From Acetobacteraceae bacterium (GTDB taxonomy: Bacteria > Pseudomonadota > Alphaproteobacteria > Acetobacterales > Acetobacteraceae), in assembly GCA_947478535.1 (NCBI GenBank), contig CANJXD010000109.1, positions 1-13,674 on the forward strand: a DNA stretch of 13,674 bases. Direction: 5' to 3'. Both the position numbers and the translations under genes were made by a program. Positions 6,640 to 13,674 of this stretch are shown piece by piece (position 1 is the stretch's first letter; every line of letters begins with the position of its first letter). Below the pieces are notes generated by a model. That model did no database searches. It worked only from the letters and a program-made list of their open reading frames with translations, and had not been told where the DNA came from.

Positions 6640-7410
6640 CTACAATCCGCGCTGGCGCTTGATCTTGTCCCAGGCGGCATTGATCTCCGCCACCTTGCGC
6701 GTTGCGCGATCGACGAATTCCGCCGGCACGCCGCGCGCCGCCAGGCTGTCCGGGTGGTTTTCCCGCATCAGCTTCCGCCAGGCGAGGCGCACCTCCTCAT
6801 CGGTGGAGGCGGCGGGCACGCCGAGGGTGGCATAGGCATCCGCATCCGCCTGGGCGCGCTGCGTATTGCCCGGGGATTGCCCGGCCTTGGCGCGATCCCA
6901 GGATGCCGCATCAAGCCCGAAGCGCTGGTGGACGCCCTGCAGCACCGGCAATTCGCCCTTGGTGATCGGGCCGTCGGCGCGGGCGATGTAGAACAGCGCG
7001 GCCAGCACATCCTCCAGCATCGCGCGATTATCGGCGAAGGCTTCGCCGAGCCGCTCGGCGAAAGGCTCCCACCCGTCGCTGTCCTTGCGAGCCTCATCGA
7101 ACATCTGCGCCACTTCGCGCAGGTTCTCCGGCGGGATGCGGAACATCGCCTTGAAGGCGTCGATCTCCTGCCGTTTCACCGGGCCATCCGCCTTGGCGAG
7201 CTTGGCCGAGAGCACGATCACGGAAATCGCGAACAGGGTTTCCTTGTTGCCGAGCAGCGCCGCGAGATCAGCCGCCCCCGGCCCGATGCCGCGACCGGGC
7301 AGCGCGCCCTGGTCGGCCGCATGGCCGAGTGCGGCGCCCATCACCGCGCCCAGGGGGCCGCCGGTCACGAAGCCCGCGACGCCACCGATCAATTTGCCCC
7401 AGATGCTCAA
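6640..7410 (-). CDS. DjlA-like protein: TerB domain plus C-terminal J domain
   Basis: This is a probable membrane-associated DnaJ-type co-chaperone that would stimulate Hsp70 (DnaK). The 256 residues have an N-terminal Gly-rich hydrophobic segment, SIWGKLIGGVAGFVTGGPLG and onward (2-32), like the membrane-embedded start of E. coli DjlA. A TerB-like helical domain follows (about 55-175), with two internal acidic motifs, AKADGPVKRQE (72-82) and ARADGPITKGE (143-153). A J domain (about 191-256) ends the protein and has the HPD triad at 219-221. The start codon is TTG (7408-7410), with GAGG five bases upstream. I trust it because the MSIWGKLIGG sequence is the conserved family N-terminus and no ATG lies nearby. 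It is the first gene of the set djlA-like > amidase > nucleotidyltransferase. DjlA in E. coli acts on envelope stress signalling; the role here is inferred. Confidence 0.88.
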   Translation of the reverse strand: MSIWGKLIGGVAGFVTGGPLGAVMGAALGHAADQGALPGRGIGPGAADLAALLGNKETLFAISVIVLSAKLAKADGPVKRQEIDAFKAMFRIPPENLREVAQMFDEARKDSDGWEPFAERLGEAFADNRAMLEDVLAALFYIARADGPITKGELPVLQGVHQRFGLDAASWDRAKAGQSPGNTQRAQADADAYATLGVPAASTDEEVRLAWRKLMRENHPDSLAARGVPAEFVDRATRKVAEINAAWDKIKRQRGL

Positions 7411-7415
7411 GCAGG

Positions 7416-7419
7416 CCTC
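7416..7419 (-). promoter_or_regulatory. Ribosome binding site for the djlA-like TTG start
   Basis: GAGG lies five bases before the TTG at 7410, within a GGGAACGAGG stretch, and supports the non-ATG start. Confidence 0.5.
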
Positions 7420-7480
7420 GTTCCCAGCGTGGCGGTCCTAGCACGCCCGCCCGCCTTGCCACAGGCCCCACGCTTGGTTG

Positions 7481-8002
7481 CTAGAGCGTCGCCGCCGCCC
7501 GTGCCGCCTGGTCGTAGTAGCCGGACAGCGCCCGCAGCAATTGCGCCACCTCCGACATCTGTGCCTCGGAGGGGCCGGAGCCGCGCAGTGGGCGGGCCAG
7601 CAGCTTTTCCCGCACCTCCGCATAGGCGGTACAGAGCGCTGCGCCGGCTTCGGTGGCGGAGACCAGTTTTTCCTTCCCCGCACGGCCGGTCGCGACCAGC
7701 CCGGCGTCCTCCAGCTTGCGGATCGCATAGGTCGCGACATGCGCGTCCTCGATGTCGAGCACCAGCAGAATATCGGCCAGGCGCTTCGGCCGGTCCCGGT
7801 GCCGCACCGTGTGCAGGATGAGGATTTCCGTGGGCGAAAGCCCCGGGCGCCCCGCGGCGGCCATGCAGCGCACCATCCAGCGGGCGAAGCCATGGCCGGC
7901 CAGGATCAGCCCGAATTCCACCTCCGACAGCGCCGGCGATGCCCCGGCGGCGAGATGGGCGGAGGAGACGACAGGTCCCCCATCGCTGGCAGTGAGCGCC
8001 AT
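7481..8002 (-). CDS. MarR-type winged-helix transcriptional regulator
   Basis: The 173-residue product is a small DNA-binding regulator. The region from about 53 to 125 has the MarR winged-helix plan: LSPTEILILHTVRHRDRPKR (helices), LADILLVLDIEDAHVATYAI (helix-turn-helix with recognition helix), RKLEDAGLVATGRAGKEK (wing) and LVSATEAGAAL. It resembles the group of MarR-like predicted regulators annotated as winged-helix DNA-binding proteins (COG5631-like). The ATG at 8002 is favoured by GAGGAG (8010-8015) seven bases upstream; the longer open frame past it crosses the intergenic region and enters the next gene. It is transcribed divergently from the hydantoinase/oxoprolinase gene. A palindrome in the 138-bp spacer suggests it controls both itself and that gene. 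The ligand is unknown; a 5-oxoproline- or hydantoin-like compound is a guess from context. Confidence 0.85.
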   Translation of the reverse strand: MALTASDGGPVVSSAHLAAGASPALSEVEFGLILAGHGFARWMVRCMAAAGRPGLSPTEILILHTVRHRDRPKRLADILLVLDIEDAHVATYAIRKLEDAGLVATGRAGKEKLVSATEAGAALCTAYAEVREKLLARPLRGSGPSEAQMSEVAQLLRALSGYYDQAARAAATL

Positions 8003-8033
8003 TGGTCGGCTCCTCGGAAGGTCGTCATCCAAT

Positions 8034-8063
8034 CGTTGACGATTTACCGATAAATTGTCAATG
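8034..8063. promoter_or_regulatory. Palindromic candidate operator with divergent -35 elements
   Basis: A 30-bp imperfect palindrome has arms CGTTGACGATTTA (8034-8046) and TAAATTGTCAATG (8051-8063) around a 4-bp centre, CCGA; 11 of 13 positions pair. TTGACG (8036-8041) in the left arm is a -35-like hexamer for the plus-strand gene. In the right arm the minus strand reads TTGACA (8056-8061), a perfect -35 facing the regulator. The -10 matches are weak in both directions. A dimeric MarR-type protein binding here would cover both promoters. Confidence 0.65.
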
Positions 8064-8126
8064 AATGTCGCGGCCTTGGCGCGGCCTTGCAGGACCGTCG
8101 CCGGGGTGTGATCAGCAGCAGGCCTA

Positions 8127-8133
8127 AGGGAGC
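8127..8133 (+). promoter_or_regulatory. Ribosome binding site deciding the hydantoinase start
   Basis: AAGGGAG lies about seven bases before the ATG at 8141. It selects this start over an in-frame ATG at 8087 whose extra 18 residues ([11 protein letters not shown] and onward) look non-coding. Confidence 0.7.
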
Positions 8134-8140
8134 GCGCGCG

Positions 8141-11760
<3,620 letters not shown>

Positions 11761-11764
<4 letters not shown>

Positions 11765-13674
11765 AACGCCTCCTCGCCGCGCTGGTCCTTTTTCTTGCTG
11801 TCGCCGTGGCCGGCCTCTGGCTGGTCCCGCGCATGGTGGATTGGGAACCCTGGCGCGGCAGGCTGGCGGAACTCGCGAGTGACCGGCTCGGCCGGCCCGT
11901 GCGCCTGGATGGGCCCGTCGAATTGCTGCTGCTGCCGCAGCCCATGGTGCGCGTCGGCGGCGTCGCCATCGGCGATGTGGGGGAGGAATTCAGCGTCACC
12001 GCCCGGCTGCTGCGGCTTCGCCTCGACCTGCCGGCGCTGATCGCCGGGCGGCTTGAGCCCCGGGAGATCGCGCTGGTCGGCGCCGAGATCACGCTGCCCT
12101 GGCCCCCGGGCCAGTTGCTGCAATTGCGCCCGCCGAGCTGGATCACCGAAATCGATGCGCGCATCGAGGATGGGGTGGTTCGCCTGGGCAGCGCCGTGCT
12201 GGAAGGCGTCACGGCGCGGCTTTCCTCCGGCGGCTACGCCCAGGCGCTGGATATCGTGGGTGGCTTCGCCGTGGCTGGGCGCGCCATGCGCTTCACCGCC
12301 ACGCTCGGCCGGCCAGGCTGGGACGGCATCCTGACGCTGGAACTCGCGGTCCAGATGGCCGAAGCCAGCACGACGGCCCGCGGCGTGCTGATCCCCGGTT
12401 CCGGTTTCGAAGGTACGATCGAGGCCAGCGGCCCCGATATCGCCGCCCTGTTGCCCAGCCCGCCCGGCGCCTTCCGGATGGCCGGCCGCCTCACCGCGAG
12501 CGCGGAACTGATCGCCGCCGATCGGCTGGCCATCGATATGGCGGGCGTGCCGGCGCGGGGTTCCATCGCGCTGCGCCTGCTCCCGGCGCCGCGCATCGAC
12601 CTCTCCCTGGTCGCAAGCCGCCTCGACCTCGATGGCTGGGTGGGCGCGCTGCGCCAGGCGGGGGCGCGGCCCTGGCCGGTCGCCATCGACCTGTCCGCGG
12701 AGGCAGCGAGTTTCCGGGGCCTGACGCTTCGCCGCCTGCGGGGGGCCGCCTTTCTGGAAGACGGGCGGCTGACGCTGTCCGATGTGTCCGTGCTGCTCCC
12801 GGGGGAGACGGAGCTGGATTTTGCCGGGGTCACGGCCGGGGCAAGGCTTGAAATCGGTGCGCGGTTCGCCGGCCCCGATCTCCGGACCACGCTGTCTGCC
12901 TTCGGCCTGGCGGTGGAAGACCTGGACCCCACCATGCTGCGGCGCGGGGAAGGCCGGCTGCGGCTGGTGCTGGAGGATGCGCAGGCGGCGGTGCCGGAAT
13001 TCGCGGCCAGCTTCGGGGATTTCCGTATCTCCGGCGCCGGGGTGCTGCGCCACGGTCCGCGTCCGGCGCTCGGCCTTGGCCTCACGGTGGATCGTCTCGA
13101 CCTTGGTCGCCTGTTGCCGCAGGGCCTGGACGTCGCGCAGTTCATGCGCGCCTCCGCTGCTGCCTCCGCGGCCATCGATATCAATCTGCGCCTCGCGGCC
13201 GATCAGGTGGTGTTCGGCGACGCGGTGATGGAGCGTGCGGCGCTGGATGCGGCGGTCGAAGGCGGGCGGTTGACGTTGCGGCGCCTGTCGGGCCGGCTGG
13301 CGGACACCGATATCGCCGCCTCCGGCGTGCTGGCCCTGGCCCCGCAATTGCGCTTCCAGGATGTGGCGATCGAAGCCAGTGGCACCTCGGCACGCAGCCT
13401 GGTGGCCCTGCTGCCGGGAAGCTGGCCGGATCGCACCCTGTTGGCGGGCATGCCCCTCGCCTTGCGCCTCAACGGCAATGGGCCGCTGGATGCGATGGTG
13501 TTGCGCGGCGGAGCGGAGATCGGCGAACTCCGCCTGGATGGCGCGGGGACGCTGGACCTGCCGCAGCGCAAGGCGGCGATAACGGTGACGATGCGCCACC
13601 CCGGCGCACCGCGCCTGCTCTCGGAGGCTTTCCGCAGTGGCGCCGGGGCGTGGCTGGGCGATGGGTCCTTCTCC
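11761..13674 (+). CDS. AsmA-family envelope protein, N-terminal part (runs off right edge)
   Basis: AsmA-like proteins are anchored in the inner membrane and extend a long beta-rich groove into the periplasm. The family is implicated in moving phospholipids between the two membranes and in outer-membrane assembly. The frame is open for 638 codons without a stop. It starts with an uncleaved-signal-type anchor ([20 protein letters not shown], residues 1-20) and the typical family N-terminus around [20 protein letters not shown] (29-48). Repetitive beta-strand sequence with alternating hydrophobic residues follows, including several LDLxxL and GxLxL units as in AsmA/TAM domains. The ATG lies in an ATGA overlap with the hydantoinase stop (11761-11764). 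The nearest purine run, GGGGAAG (11742-11748), is about 12 bases away, so coupled translation is likely. The C-terminal AsmA domain is outside the window. Confidence 0.88.

Noticed and set aside
8068..8090. Tandem GCGGCCTTG copies in the hydantoinase leader
   Set aside because: Two short GC-rich copies 11 bp apart are plausible by chance here and match no element I know.

Overview
The window is GC-rich chromosomal DNA (roughly 70% G+C by eye). Its gene content, gene order and protein sequences suggest an alphaproteobacterium, most likely in the Rhodospirillales/Acetobacteraceae (Roseomonas-like). That placement is inferred from protein character and synteny, not from a database search. Everything up to about 8.0 kb that I can call is on the minus strand. 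Everything after about 8.14 kb is on the plus strand. I see no insertion sequence, phage gene, tRNA or CRISPR array.

Region 1 (1-4610, minus) is the start of the division and cell wall (dcw) cluster, transcribed mraZ > rsmH (mraW) > ftsL-like > ftsI > murE, with murE running off the left edge. The genes are tightly packed: ATGA overlaps at mraZ/rsmH and rsmH/ftsL, a 4-nt gap at ftsL/ftsI, and a murE that most likely starts at a TTG inside the end of ftsI. Upstream of mraZ, four TGGG boxes exactly 10 bp apart form a good MraZ operator. FtsL and FtsI both carry unusually long Ala/Pro-rich C-terminal tails.

Region 2 (4611-5400, minus) is non-coding. It holds the mraZ leader and promoter area, an AT-rich patch, and the RNase P RNA gene rnpB. 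The rnpB ends form a perfect 14-bp P1 helix, and the type A core motifs are intact.

Region 3 (5397-7410, minus) is a three-gene set: a DjlA-like TerB/J-domain protein (TTG start), an AmpD/AmiD-type N-acetylmuramoyl-L-alanine amidase, and a COG3575-type nucleotidyltransferase. As far as I recall, co-localisation of amidase, rnpB and mraZ is common in alphaproteobacteria, so this looks like ancestral synteny.

Region 4 (7481-13674) is more lineage-specific. A MarR-type winged-helix regulator (minus) diverges from a large fused HyuA-HyuB hydantoinase/5-oxoprolinase (plus). That gene overlaps by 4 nt the start of an AsmA-family envelope protein that runs off the right edge. The 138-bp divergent spacer holds a 30-bp imperfect palindrome with a -35-like hexamer in each arm, a strong candidate operator for the regulator. 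I found no clear candidate for an undescribed multi-gene system. The most useful leads are this operator, the MraZ array and its orientation, the paired low-complexity tails, and the AT-rich patch next to rnpB.
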